From UBA4055 sp964648295 (GTDB lineage: Bacteria; UBA4055): a DNA stretch of 53,713 nt. A model generated the notes under the pieces. The model searched no databases. It was not told the origin of the DNA and was given only the letters and a program-made list of their open reading frames with translations. Position 1 is the first letter of the stretch. Each line of letters begins with the position of its first letter. Shown piece after piece: positions 1 through 8,451 of this stretch. Both the position numbers and the translations under genes were made by a program. The stretch is from contig CAZYNH010000016.1 of NCBI GenBank assembly GCA_964648295.1, positions 1-53,713 of the forward strand. Direction: 5' to 3'.

Positions 1-1
1 T

Positions 2-907
2 GTCAACAAGCTTCTTGAAAGCGAAAAAGACAAGCTTTTAAAGATGGAAGAACTTCTCGGCCTCAGGGTCAAAGGGCAGGATGAAGCTCTTAAAGTCGTC
101 TCGGAAGCTCTGCGCAGGAACAGGGCGGGTCTTCAGGACCCGAACAGGCCGATAGCCTCGTTCATTTTCCTCGGCTCGACCGGGGTCGGCAAAACCGAGC
201 TGGCCAAAGCGCTGGCCGAATTCATGTTCGATTCGGATTCCGCCATGATCAGGATAGATATGAGCGAATATATGGAATCCCATTCTGTCTCAAGGCTGAT
301 CGGCCCTCCTCCGGGATATGTAGGCTACGACGAGGGCGGCCAGCTTACGGACGCAGTCCGCAAGAAACCGTTCTCGATAGTACTTTTCGACGAGATAGAA
401 AAAGCTCACCCTCAGGTTTTCAACATTCTTCTTCAGGTGCTCGATGACGGAAGGCTGACCGACAATAAAGGCAGAACGGTCAATTTCAAGAATACAATAA
501 TAATAATGACTTCCAACCTCGGTTCTGAAATGTTCGCCGGCGTGGAGGAAGTGACCGGTCAGAAAAAAACGGAACTTATCTCCATGGCCAGGCGTGTTCT
601 AAAACCCGAGTTCGTGAACAGGATAGACGATATAATCGTGTTCAACAAGCTCGGCAGAGATGTGATTCTTCAAATTACTGAGAGGATGCTTGATGATGTG
701 AATAAAAGGCTCGCAGACAGGGAGATAAGCATAGTAATTGATGAGGGATCGAAGAAAATACTTACAGAAAAAGGTTACGACCCGGTCTTCGGCGCAAGAC
801 CGTTAAAAAGGCTTATAGAGAAAACCGTCCTGAACAATCTGTCTTTAAAAATACTCAGCGGAGAGATAGAACAGGGCGGAAGAGTGGAGTTAAGCACGCT
901 GTTGTAA
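2..907 (+). CDS. clpB: ClpB disaggregase, C-terminal part (cut by left edge)
   Basis: C-terminal part of the AAA+ disaggregase ClpB, which works with the DnaK system to pull proteins out of aggregates in the cytoplasm. The frame is open from base 2; the codons before the first ATG (base 44) read VNKLLESEKDKLLK, matching the segment before nucleotide-binding domain 2, so that ATG is internal and the gene starts outside the window. Visible: Walker A GSTGVGKT (bases 173-196, Ser where Pro is usual), the pore-loop stretch GPPPGYVGYDEGG, Walker B VLFDEIEKAH, the NRIDDIIVF segment, and GARPLKRLIEK carrying the sensor-2 arginine. ClpA and ClpC share this domain; the linker wording and the short C-terminus without a ClpP-binding loop favour ClpB. 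The next gene, also a quality-control protein, follows after 68 bases. Confidence 0.93.
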   Translation, partial: VNKLLESEKDKLLKMEELLGLRVKGQDEALKVVSEALRRNRAGLQDPNRPIASFIFLGSTGVGKTELAKALAEFMFDSDSAMIRIDMSEYMESHSVSRLIGPPPGYVGYDEGGQLTDAVRKKPFSIVLFDEIEKAHPQVFNILLQVLDDGRLTDNKGRTVNFKNTIIIMTSNLGSEMFAGVEEVTGQKKTELISMARRVLKPEFVNRIDDIIVFNKLGRDVILQITERMLDDVNKRLADREISIVIDEGSKKILTEKGYDPVFGARPLKRLIEKTVLNNLSLKILSGEIEQGGRVELSTLL

Positions 908-975
908 AAGATAAAAACGAACAAATAAAAATATCAAATCGTATAAACAAAAAAATCAAAATACAGGAGAGAACC

Positions 976-2484
976 ATGAAATTACTTAAAAATCTGATCC
1001 TCGCCGCAGTTTTTATCCTTATAGGAGTACTTCTTACCGCAAGATTCGAATTTACGAACAGAGTTTCGGCTACAGATCCTGTTCCGGGCTCTTCTGACGG
1101 GCTGCTTGACATCTACGACTCGTTTGAGGGACATTCCCGTTTCGCAGTAATAGCTAAAAAAGTAATACCCTCGGTCGTTAATATTAAGACGGAAAGGAGT
1201 ATAGAATATAATTTTGTCTCACCGTTCGACCGATTTTTTGAATCAGATCCATTCCTTGATGATTTTTTCGGAAGGCGTCAGCCCCAGAAGCAGCAGCCTA
1301 AAACAAGAAAGCAGATACAAAGAGGAGAAGGGTCTGGATTTATTTACTCTGCCGACGGTTATATAATGACTAACAATCATGTGGTCGAGAAAGCGGACAA
1401 GATCATTGTAAGGCTAAGTACGCAGGAGGAGGTTGAGGCTAAGATAATCGGGACCGACCCTGAAACCGACCTTGCCGTTATAAAGATAGACAGAAAATTC
1501 GATGACGATAAGATTGCTAAACTGGGGAACTCGGACGATCTCTGGGTCGGGGACTGGGTAATAGCGATAGGCTCTCCATACAGCCTTGAACAGACGGTAA
1601 CTGTCGGTGTAGTCAGCGCTAAGGACAGGTCAGGGCTCGGGATATATAAAGGGCCGGTATTCCAGGATTTTATTCAGACAGACGCCGCAATAAACCCCGG
1701 TAACAGCGGAGGCCCGCTTCTGAACATAAACGGTTATGTAGTGGGGATCAACGCGGCCGTCAACGCTCAGGCTCAGGGTATTGGATTCGCGATACCGATA
1801 AATATGGCCAGGAAGATAGCCGAGAACCTCCAGTCTGACGGGATAGTGAGAAGGGCATATCTCGGTATATTGCCCAAAGAGATCACTTCAGCGGAAAAAG
1901 AAGTGCTGGGACTCAAACCGTCACAGGAGGGAGTTCTTGTTGCCAGCGTGGAAAAAGATACGCCCGCGGAAGAATACGGTATAAAAGCGGATGATGTTAT
2001 TATCGAGATGAACGGCAAGAAAATAAAAAACTTAGAGCAGTTCAGATTCGATCTGGCTTCGTTCGATCCCGGGAAAAAGATTGACTTTAAAGTCTTGAGG
2101 CAGGGAAAAGAGAAAACTATTTCAGTTAAACTTGGCGACAGATCAACACTGCTTGCTTCAGATGGACCTGCGGTCAAAGAGAAAGAAGCTGAAGATCTTC
2201 TCGGATTAAAAGTTGAAAGCATAAACGACTCGAACAAAAAAAAGTTTAATATTTCTGTTGATAATGGCGTAATTGTAACCGATATTGATGACAAGTCCGT
2301 CTTCTTTGGTAAACTTCAGGCGGGCGATGTTATTGATAAGATCATTGTGGCGGGAGTACATTTTGAAATAGGCAGCGTTGATGATCTGAAAAAAGCGGTA
2401 TCGAAGCTTAAGGGCAAGACCGACAGTTATATAGTCAAATTCGTCAGGAACGGAAGGAACGATTATGTACTTATAAAACCGTAG
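976..2484 (+). CDS. htrA: HtrA/Deg-family periplasmic serine protease with two PDZ domains
   Basis: Periplasmic protease/chaperone of the trypsin-like HtrA family, which degrades misfolded envelope proteins. The 502-residue product starts with a signal or anchor segment (MKLLKNLILAAVFILIGVLL). The catalytic triad is visible: His135 in TNNHVVEKAD, Asp165 in DPETDLAVIKI and Ser244 in NPGNSGGPL. Two PDZ domains follow (about residues 290-390 and 400-500); the first has the typical LGI/GVLVASV pattern. Length and two PDZ domains fit DegP/DegQ rather than DegS. A good ribosome-binding site (AGGAGA, 964-969) precedes the ATG. The gene sits between clpB and the primary sigma factor, so this corner is a quality-control and housekeeping block. 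Confidence 0.94.
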   Translation: MKLLKNLILAAVFILIGVLLTARFEFTNRVSATDPVPGSSDGLLDIYDSFEGHSRFAVIAKKVIPSVVNIKTERSIEYNFVSPFDRFFESDPFLDDFFGRRQPQKQQPKTRKQIQRGEGSGFIYSADGYIMTNNHVVEKADKIIVRLSTQEEVEAKIIGTDPETDLAVIKIDRKFDDDKIAKLGNSDDLWVGDWVIAIGSPYSLEQTVTVGVVSAKDRSGLGIYKGPVFQDFIQTDAAINPGNSGGPLLNINGYVVGINAAVNAQAQGIGFAIPINMARKIAENLQSDGIVRRAYLGILPKEITSAEKEVLGLKPSQEGVLVASVEKDTPAEEYGIKADDVIIEMNGKKIKNLEQFRFDLASFDPGKKIDFKVLRQGKEKTISVKLGDRSTLLASDGPAVKEKEAEDLLGLKVESINDSNKKKFNISVDNGVIVTDIDDKSVFFGKLQAGDVIDKIIVAGVHFEIGSVDDLKKAVSKLKGKTDSYIVKFVRNGRNDYVLIKP

Positions 2485-2519
2485 TCGGGCTTGCGCTGAA
2501 AATACAGGGGAGGAGTGTT

Positions 2520-3389
2520 TTGGGCGCGAATAACGGAAATACGGGACCTGTAAGGTCCAACCAGCTGCTCGATAAATATCTTCAGGAGATAGGCGAAGAG
2601 GACCTGTTGAGCGCTGAAGAGGAAATTGAGCTCTCGAGAAAAATGCATGAGGAGGGTCCTGACAAGGAAAAACTGCTTGAAAAACTTGTCAGGGCCAACC
2701 TGCGTTTTGTGGTCTCAGTGGCAAAGCAGTATCAGAACCAGGGTATGAGCCTTATCGACCTTATAAATGAAGGCAATATGGGGCTCATAAAGGCAGCCCA
2801 CAGGTTCGATGAAAAAAAAGGGTTTAAATTTATTTCCTACGCTGTATGGTGGATAAGGCAGGCCATTCTTCAGGCTCTAGCCGAACAGTCAAGGGTGGTA
2901 AGACTTCCTCTGAATAAGGTCGGAGCGCTGAGCAAGATAACCAGGACTATGACCGACCTGGAAAAGAAATTCGAGAGGGAACCGACTCCTGAGGAAATAG
3001 CCGACGCGCTTGAGACAACAGAGATAGAAGTGACAGACACTCTTAAGATATCCGGTAAACACCTTTCGATCGACGCGGAATTCGCGCCGGGAGAGGACAA
3101 CAGGCTGCTCGATGTTTTAAAAGAGGATAAATCGCCGTCGCCGGACAAGCAGCTTTTTGACGATTCTTTAAGAGAGGAGATAGATATAGCGCTAAAATCG
3201 CTCAGTCCGAGGGAGAAGGAGGTCATCATGCTTTATTTCGGCATAGATCAGGACCAGCCGATGACTTTAGAGGAGATCGGGGCCAAATTCGAGCTTACAA
3301 GAGAGAGGGTGCGCCAGATAAAGGAAAAAGCGATCAGACGGCTCAGGCATACTTCAAGATCAAAAGCGCTCAGAGCTTATCTGGGATAA
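2520..3389 (+). CDS. rpoD: Primary-type RNA polymerase sigma-70 factor (short RpoD)
   Basis: Sigma-70 factor that directs RNA polymerase to promoters. The 289-residue product has region 1.2 at the start, region 2 (ANLRFVVSVAKQYQ, then LIDLINEGNMGLIKAAHRF and YAVWWIRQAI, the -10 binding helix), region 3 (PTPEEIADAL) and region 4 with a helix-turn-helix (TLEEIGAKFELTRERVRQI). It lacks the long acidic region 1.1 of proteobacterial RpoD, as do the primary sigma factors of Bacteroidetes relatives at about this length. The start is a TTG (2520-2522) behind a strong GGGGAGGAG site; no nearer ATG gives the N-terminal motif. A group 2 sigma factor is the alternative, but the strong conservation of regions 2.4 and 4.2 favours the primary factor. 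Confidence 0.92.
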   Translation: MGANNGNTGPVRSNQLLDKYLQEIGEEDLLSAEEEIELSRKMHEEGPDKEKLLEKLVRANLRFVVSVAKQYQNQGMSLIDLINEGNMGLIKAAHRFDEKKGFKFISYAVWWIRQAILQALAEQSRVVRLPLNKVGALSKITRTMTDLEKKFEREPTPEEIADALETTEIEVTDTLKISGKHLSIDAEFAPGEDNRLLDVLKEDKSPSPDKQLFDDSLREEIDIALKSLSPREKEVIMLYFGIDQDQPMTLEEIGAKFELTRERVRQIKEKAIRRLRHTSRSKALRAYLG

Positions 3390-3481
3390 CAGGTCATTTA
3401 GCATCCGAATAAACAGATTGCAAAATCAAAATACTTTTCTTAACTTTTTCAAAGTTATTAATAAACAGGGCAGAAGTACAG

Positions 3482-4966
3482 ATGAAAACTTTCAGAATTA
3501 TCCTTATCCTGATCTTAGCAGGTCTAACATTTGCCGCACAATTTGAGATCGTGAAGGATGTTTACGAGGACACGGGCAGCATAACCGCGCAGTAATACGG
3601 ATACAAAGACCATAACGGCGATTATGTGGCGATCTTAAAAGTCAAAACCGACATCGAAGGACTTGCTTTCAAGAGCATGACATTAGATAAATCGGAATAC
3701 TTGGGCAATGGTTTATACCATGTCTATATGCAGCCCGGCAGCCGCATGCTCGAATTTATGAAAACAGATTTTATTCCGATCAAACACCAGTTCCCCCGCC
3801 AGCTCGAATCCAACAAGGTCTATATCATAGAAGTTGCCGGAGTTGGAGAAGAAAAGAAACTTGAGGACATCACCGTAAACATTCTCGGCGAACCCGAAAA
3901 CACAACGATCACTCTCGAGGGCGAGCAAAAAGGCAAGATCAAGAGCCTTAAAACTTCCGTAGGCAAGCATGAACTCAAAGTCACAAAAGACGGTTACCAG
4001 ACCTATACAAAAACCATAGAAGTCAGCGCGGACAAAACACTATTTAACTACAAACTCGACAAAGTCGAAGACGCTATAATAGTCATTGATTCGAATCCAT
4101 CAGGAGCAATGGTCTATATTGACGGAGTTAAGATAGATAAAACACCAATATCCTCATTTTATCCCGCCGGAACCTACATGATCAAACTCACGAGCGACAA
4201 TTACGAAGATATAGATGAAACCATAGTCATAAAAGGACCCGAAACCAAGAAAACCTACCAACTGACAGACATAAGAGCCACACTCACAATAAATACGCAC
4301 GAGAAAGCGAGAGTTTACATAAACGGCGAACAGCTCTCAAATTACAAAAACATAAAACTCCCTCCTCAGCAGTGCGTAGTCAAAGTCGAAATGAACAAAG
4401 CTAAAACACTTGAGGAAAGATTCATACTCAAAAAAAAAGAGAACAAAACCATTGACCTTTTTCCGCAAATTTCGACCGGAACAGTACAAATAGCCGTCAT
4501 ACCCACAGACGCGGAGATCGAACTTCGGGAAGAAGGTGGAGAGAAATATTCCAATACCGGATCAAAATCCTTTTCTAATGTACCCGTCGGCACATACAAA
4601 CTCAAAGTCAGTAAAAAAGGTTTCAAAACCCACACCGAAGACATCAGACTTACAGACGATGCCATTGAAAGAAAAAGCATCAAACTAGAAGAAGGCGCGG
4701 AAGTCGGCTCATACAAACCTAATGAACTTGGGATTTATGATATGAGTGGCAATGTCTGGGAGTGGTGCTTGGACTGGTATGATAATGAATATTATAAGAA
4801 TTCTCCAAACAATAACCCAACAGGTCCAAGTATAGGTACTAAGCATGTTCTTCGTGGTGGAAGCTGGGTCTGTTTCGAAAAAAATTGTAGAACTACCTTT
4901 AGAGGCAATAACATACTTGACGAAGGTAACCGCTCCCACGGCTTCCGCGTTGTGCGTCTCCCATAG
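3482..4966 (+). pseudogene. Decayed PEGA-FGE-sulfatase surface protein (in-frame stop, internal deletion)
   Basis: Paralogue of the DGR target at 8452-10308. Reading from ATG 3482 gives a signal peptide and the family N-terminal module, but codon 38 is TAA (3593-3595) where the paralogue has a Lys codon (VQKYP), a one-base change. The frame is open again up to 4966, with GTG 3626 as a possible restart that would lack a signal peptide. Four PEGA-type repeats follow, nearly identical to the paralogue's, then the FGE domain is cut short: GAEVG runs straight into KPNELGIYDMSGNVWEW, an in-frame loss of about 130 codons. The last 44 codons form a VR-like end that keeps GGSW and a C-x4-C pair (CFEKNC). 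A relic of a former DGR target is the likeliest reading; stop-codon readthrough or a sequencing error is possible. Confidence 0.75.
4835..4966 (+). repeat. VR-like 3' end of the decayed paralogue (diverged relative of TR)
   Basis: These 132 bases align to TR (11925-12056) without gaps, starting and ending at the same codons (GGT/GGC to the TAG stop). About 30 of the mismatches by hand count are at template positions that are not adenine, so this is not a recent product of the present TR. Unlike the active VR it has the full TR length. Confidence 0.6.
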
Positions 4967-5090
4967 CTCAGTGAGGATGGATTTCCGCAATGAACAGGGT
5001 TTTGTCCTGATCTCGAATATGCTTTTCGGGACGAAAGTGAACAAAGTAAATCCGCTTGGTAGAGCAATCGAAGAGTGGATTTTTTTATTT
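4967..5090 (+). repeat. Flank homologous to the TR downstream flank
   Basis: Together with the last bases of the gene, 4961-5090 aligns ungapped to 12051-12180 with about 24 mismatches in 130 (roughly 82 percent identity, hand count). Both copies end in the same hairpin followed by a T-rich tract. The homology shows that TR with its flank and the 3' end of this paralogue share one origin. Confidence 0.75.
5048..5090 (+). terminator. Candidate intrinsic terminator after the decayed paralogue
   Basis: AAATCC (5048-5053) pairs with GGATTT (5077-5082), and the downstream arm runs into a T tract (to 5090). The loop is long (23 bases) and partly shared with the copy after TR at 12138-12180. Confidence 0.45.
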
Positions 5091-5150
5091 GGCAGTTTAC
5101 AACGGATGAAAAATATGTTATATTGACAGTAAGAATTTGAAAGGCTGTTT

Positions 5151-5543
5151 ATGGAACAAAAAGATATGGTTAATCACTGGATAGAGTCAGCAGAAAAAGA
5201 TTCTGTTGCTATGGAACATTTGTACGAAAAAAAGGATTATAGCTGGTCACTTTTTGTCGGACATTTGGTGATTGAAAAATTATTGAAAGCGTACTTTATA
5301 AAAGTAAAAAACGAACAGCCTCCATTAATCCATGATTTAACTAGGATTGCAGAAAAATCCGGACTCGAAATAAGTGATGAACAAAAAGACGATCTTGATA
5401 CGATCACAACTTTTAATATCAGAGCCAGATATGCAGATTATAAAGCGGAATTTCATAAAAGATGTAATTCGAAATTTGCAAAAAAATGGAAAACGAAGAT
5501 ATCGGAGTTTGCTGAATGGATAAAGACGCAGCAATTAAAATAG
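5151..5543 (+). CDS. HEPN-domain protein, toxin partner of an MNT pair
   Basis: Small all-helical HEPN protein of 130 residues, likely the toxin (RNase-type) half of a HEPN/MNT module. Visible: an N-terminal helix with WIESAEKD, a core helix SLFVGHLVIEKLLKAYFIK typical of PF05168, and a C-terminal NIRARYADYK in the place of that family's conserved ARYPD stretch. I do not see the canonical R-x4-6-H RNase motif, so catalytic activity is uncertain. It overlaps the following nucleotidyltransferase gene by 28 bases, the usual layout for these pairs. Base composition is more AT-rich than the flanking genes, which fits horizontal transfer. Confidence 0.82.
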   Translation: MEQKDMVNHWIESAEKDSVAMEHLYEKKDYSWSLFVGHLVIEKLLKAYFIKVKNEQPPLIHDLTRIAEKSGLEISDEQKDDLDTITTFNIRARYADYKAEFHKRCNSKFAKKWKTKISEFAEWIKTQQLK

Positions 5544-5821
5544 CTAAGAAGTTCATAGAATTTCTGAAAGATAAAAAATACCGGATCGTTAATGCCTATT
5601 TATTCGGATCTTACTCAAAAGGGAATTTTAATGAAAATAGTGATATAGATTTGGCAATAATCTTGGAAGGGTGTAAAAATTATTACGATGCTCAGATTGA
5701 TTTGATGAAACTTAGGAGAAACTTCGATCTCAGAATTGAACCGCATACTTTTTCAAATGAAGATACCAAAGATTCAGATCCTCTTCTAAATGAAGTTTTA
5801 AAGACCGGAATCAAAATATAA
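5516..5821 (+). CDS. MNT-type minimal nucleotidyltransferase (antitoxin partner)
   Basis: Minimal nucleotidyltransferase of 101 residues with the pol-beta-fold signature GSYSKGNFNENSDID (GS-x10-DxD) near residues 31-46. In characterised HEPN/MNT systems the MNT enzyme neutralises the HEPN toxin by adding AMP to it; I infer that role from the overlap with the HEPN gene (5516-5543). The downstream half (PHTFSNEDTKDSDPLLNEVLKTGIKI) is also typical of the family. The ATG lies inside the HEPN coding sequence, suggesting translational coupling. Confidence 0.85.
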   Translation: MDKDAAIKIAKKFIEFLKDKKYRIVNAYLFGSYSKGNFNENSDIDLAIILEGCKNYYDAQIDLMKLRRNFDLRIEPHTFSNEDTKDSDPLLNEVLKTGIKI

Positions 5822-5896
5822 ATCCTCAATGTTCTACCCGCATTTTCAGGTTCTTAAAAATATTCTTTAACAGTAAAGAAGTTTATTTATTTTTGC

Positions 5897-5985
5897 AATT
5901 TGCGTATTGAAAGTTAAAACTGCAGAAATATTTCAGAAATAAATGCTTGACATTAGGCGTAAAAATTTGTAATTTGCGTATTGAA
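5897..5985 (+). promoter_or_regulatory. Direct repeat of 15 bases, possible operator/promoter of the AAA_14 gene
   Basis: AATTTGCGTATTGAA occurs twice, at 5897-5911 and 5971-5985 (74 bases apart), within the 188-base gap before the ATPase gene. A TTGACA box lies at 5947-5952 with TAATTT 17 bases further on (5970-5975), so the second copy would overlap the -10 region. Binding by a regulator is inference; the promoter match is weak at -10. Confidence 0.35.
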
Positions 5986-6009
5986 TAATCAAAATGCAAG
6001 GAATCGCTT

Positions 6010-7200
6010 ATGATCGAAAGAGCAATAAGTAATAAGATACTGAGCCTGATAAAAAAATATCCGGCAATTACAGTAACAGGGCCCAGGCAATCCGGCAAAA
6101 CAACGCTGTTAAAACACCTGTTCCCTAGTTACAAGTATTTAAACCTTGAAGATCATGTTATAAGAGGATATCTTGAAAGTGATGCCCGAAGCTATTTGTC
6201 TCAGTTCACTTCCGGAGTCATAATCGATGAAGCTCAGAAATACCCCGATCTTTTTTCATATATTCAGATAATTGCCGATGAAGTACAGAAAGACGGTATG
6301 TTCATATTATCAGGTTCTCAGAATTTTATTCTCATGAAAAGTATTTCTCAGTCTCTTGCGGGAAGAGTCAGTATTTTTCATCTGATGCCGTTTACAAAAA
6401 GAGAGCTTGAGAAAAAGAGACCTTTTAACTTAATGGAATTGACAAAGCCGGGGATTTTATCAGTCGAGAATTTCGATTTTCTTAATTCGATGTTCACAGG
6501 ATTTTATCCCAGGATCCATGATAAAAAGCTTGATCCTCAGGAATGGCTTGCTAATTATTTTGAACTTTATGTTCAGAGAGACATCAGGGAAATAATAAAT
6601 ATCGGGAATTTAAGTCTTTTTATAAATTTTGTAAAAATGTGCGCCGGAAGAGTCGGTCAGTTATTAAATCTGTCATCGCTTGCCGCGGATTGCGGTATTA
6701 ATCATTCTACGGCGGAAAGGTGGATATCTCTGCTCGAGACAAGTTTTATTGTTTACAGGCTCAGACCGTATTACAGGAACTTTTCAAAAAGGATAATAAA
6801 AAGTCCCAAGCTGTATTTTTACGATACAGGATTATTGTGTTACCTGCTGGGTATTAAGAAACCTGAAGAGATCAGATTCTCGCTTTACAGAGGGAATATA
6901 TTTGAAGATTTTGTTATCTCGGAAGTTATAAAATCCGCCTACAACAGAAAAGAAGATCCGGGAGTATATTTTTTCAGGGATTCCTCAGGCAATGAGATCG
7001 ATCTTATAATAGAGGACGGACAGAAACTGATCCCTGTAGAGATCAAATCCGCAGAAACATTCAATACGGAATTTATAAAGGGATTGAATTACTGGAAGAA
7101 GCTGACGGGTGATGAACAAGGAGAAAAGTTCGTCATTTACGGCGGAAAACAGAAAATGAAGTATAAAGGCGTAAATGTAATTCCGGCCGGGATGCTGTAA
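6010..7200 (+). CDS. AAA_14 / DUF4143 family ATPase
   Basis: Member of the widespread ATPase family with an N-terminal AAA_14 domain and a C-terminal DUF4143 domain that has a nuclease-like fold; cellular role unknown. The 396-residue product shows Walker A GPRQSGKTT (about residues 25-33), Walker B GVIIDEAQKYP, the sensor segment FILSGSQNF, and a helix-turn-helix-like middle part (LSSLAADCGINHSTAERWISLLE). The C-terminal SSGNEIDLIIEDGQKLIPVEIK resembles a PD-(D/E)xK core (E-IDL...VEIK). These genes are often mobile; here it sits between the HEPN/MNT pair and a secreted protein, alone and with its own leader. Start ATG 6010 follows AAGGAATCG. Confidence 0.87.
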   Translation: MIERAISNKILSLIKKYPAITVTGPRQSGKTTLLKHLFPSYKYLNLEDHVIRGYLESDARSYLSQFTSGVIIDEAQKYPDLFSYIQIIADEVQKDGMFILSGSQNFILMKSISQSLAGRVSIFHLMPFTKRELEKKRPFNLMELTKPGILSVENFDFLNSMFTGFYPRIHDKKLDPQEWLANYFELYVQRDIREIINIGNLSLFINFVKMCAGRVGQLLNLSSLAADCGINHSTAERWISLLETSFIVYRLRPYYRNFSKRIIKSPKLYFYDTGLLCYLLGIKKPEEIRFSLYRGNIFEDFVISEVIKSAYNRKEDPGVYFFRDSSGNEIDLIIEDGQKLIPVEIKSAETFNTEFIKGLNYWKKLTGDEQGEKFVIYGGKQKMKYKGVNVIPAGML

Positions 7201-7286
7201 TATTTTTTGTGTTGCGCAAATCTAATCTATTGTTTAATTTTATATAAATATTGTTCAAAATTAAAACATGAATGTAGGAGACACAA

Positions 7287-8390
7287 ATGAAGAAGTTATT
7301 CAACATCGCGCTGTTATTATCAGTCATAGCGGCGTTCGCTCAGGTCGACATGATAAACAGGAAAGTTACGGCCACGGGGATAGGGATACCTAATCCTGAC
7401 CACAAAAACATGGCGCAGAAAAGGTTCGGTGCGTTGAGAGCCGCCGAGGCTGACGCTGTCAGGAAGGTAATAGAAGAGGTCAAAGGGATGTATATCACAA
7501 GCGAAACCACAGTTGAGAACGCTATGACCAAATCTGATGTTATTACGTCCAAAGTGGAAGGGATAGCTAAATTTTATGAGGTAGTAGGAGAACCTAAGTA
7601 TATGGACGACGGAACCGCCGAGATCACTATTGAACTGAGTTTATCGAACATGGACTGGAAGAACAAGGTCGTGCAGGCTACCGGCGTCGGCGCAGGAAAA
7701 ACAAGACCGATGGCTTTGAGGGCTGCCGAGCTTGACGCAAAAAGAAAAATACTTGAAAGGACAAAGGGATTATACCTTGCTTCAGCAACAGTTATGACTG
7801 ACGGAGAGGTTGATAACGACAAAATAAATACTCTCGCGGAAGGTATTGTAAGAAATGCTCATATCGTTAAAGGCAGCGAGAAATATCTTGATGACGGAAG
7901 TGTTGAGATAATCTGTGAGGTCAAGCTTGACGAAAATTTCCAGACAGTTCCCGGATTCTCTTCGGTTTTAATGAAAAATATGGATTTTAATGAAGAATAT
8001 CCTCTTGTTCCTGAGGCTACATACAAACTCTCTGATGTCGTAAAGGACGAAGTTTACACCGGGCTTATTGTTGACTGCTCAGGTGTGAGCCTGGTACCCG
8101 CTCTTGCGCCCAAGATCTTCAGCGCCGCCGGAAAGGAAGTTTACGGAAGCTCTATGGTATCTCAGAGTTTTGCAGTTCAGCAGGGAATGATGGGTTATGA
8201 CAAAAAACTGGACAGCGCAAAAGCTAATCCGAGAGTCGCAAAGAATCCGCTTATAGTAAAAGCAACAGGCGTAAAAGGCGCTAACAAGACCGATATCGTG
8301 ATAAGCGACGAAGACGCCGCAAAGATCGAATCCGCGGCCGCACAGCTCAAGTTTCTGGGTGAATGCAGGGTCATGGCGATATTAAAATAG
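7287..8390 (+). CDS. Secreted protein with two tandem LPP20/FlgT-like domains
   Basis: Secreted or periplasmic protein of 367 residues; function unknown. A signal peptide (MKKLFNIALLLSVIAAFA) is followed by two homologous blocks: residues about 22-115 (VTATGIG...RAAEADAVRKVIEEVKGMYITS...GTAEITIELSL) and about 118-215 (VQATGVG...RAAELDAKRKILERTKGLYLAS...GSVEIICEVKL), an internal duplication. Each has the alanine-rich helix of LPP20-like and FlgT N-terminal domains. The last third (GLIVDCSGVSLVPALAPKIFSAAGKEVYGS) matches no family I can name. RBS TAGGAG lies 8 bases before the ATG. It precedes the DGR target in the same direction, 61 bases away; co-transcription is possible. Confidence 0.7.
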   Translation: MKKLFNIALLLSVIAAFAQVDMINRKVTATGIGIPNPDHKNMAQKRFGALRAAEADAVRKVIEEVKGMYITSETTVENAMTKSDVITSKVEGIAKFYEVVGEPKYMDDGTAEITIELSLSNMDWKNKVVQATGVGAGKTRPMALRAAELDAKRKILERTKGLYLASATVMTDGEVDNDKINTLAEGIVRNAHIVKGSEKYLDDGSVEIICEVKLDENFQTVPGFSSVLMKNMDFNEEYPLVPEATYKLSDVVKDEVYTGLIVDCSGVSLVPALAPKIFSAAGKEVYGSSMVSQSFAVQQGMMGYDKKLDSAKANPRVAKNPLIVKATGVKGANKTDIVISDEDAAKIESAAAQLKFLGECRVMAILK

Positions 8391-8451
8391 TCAGCCGGCG
8401 CTTGCAATACGGACATAATTATACTCATACTAATGCTTGAGAGGAATTTTT

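Noticed and set aside
4835..4966. A second active VR of the same TR
   Set aside because: About 30 mismatches fall on template positions that are not adenine, so it is a diverged homologue, not a recent homing product.
4845..5126. Small reading frame across the 3' flank of the decayed paralogue
   Set aside because: It runs through VR-like sequence and the terminator in another frame, with no ribosome site and no recognisable product.
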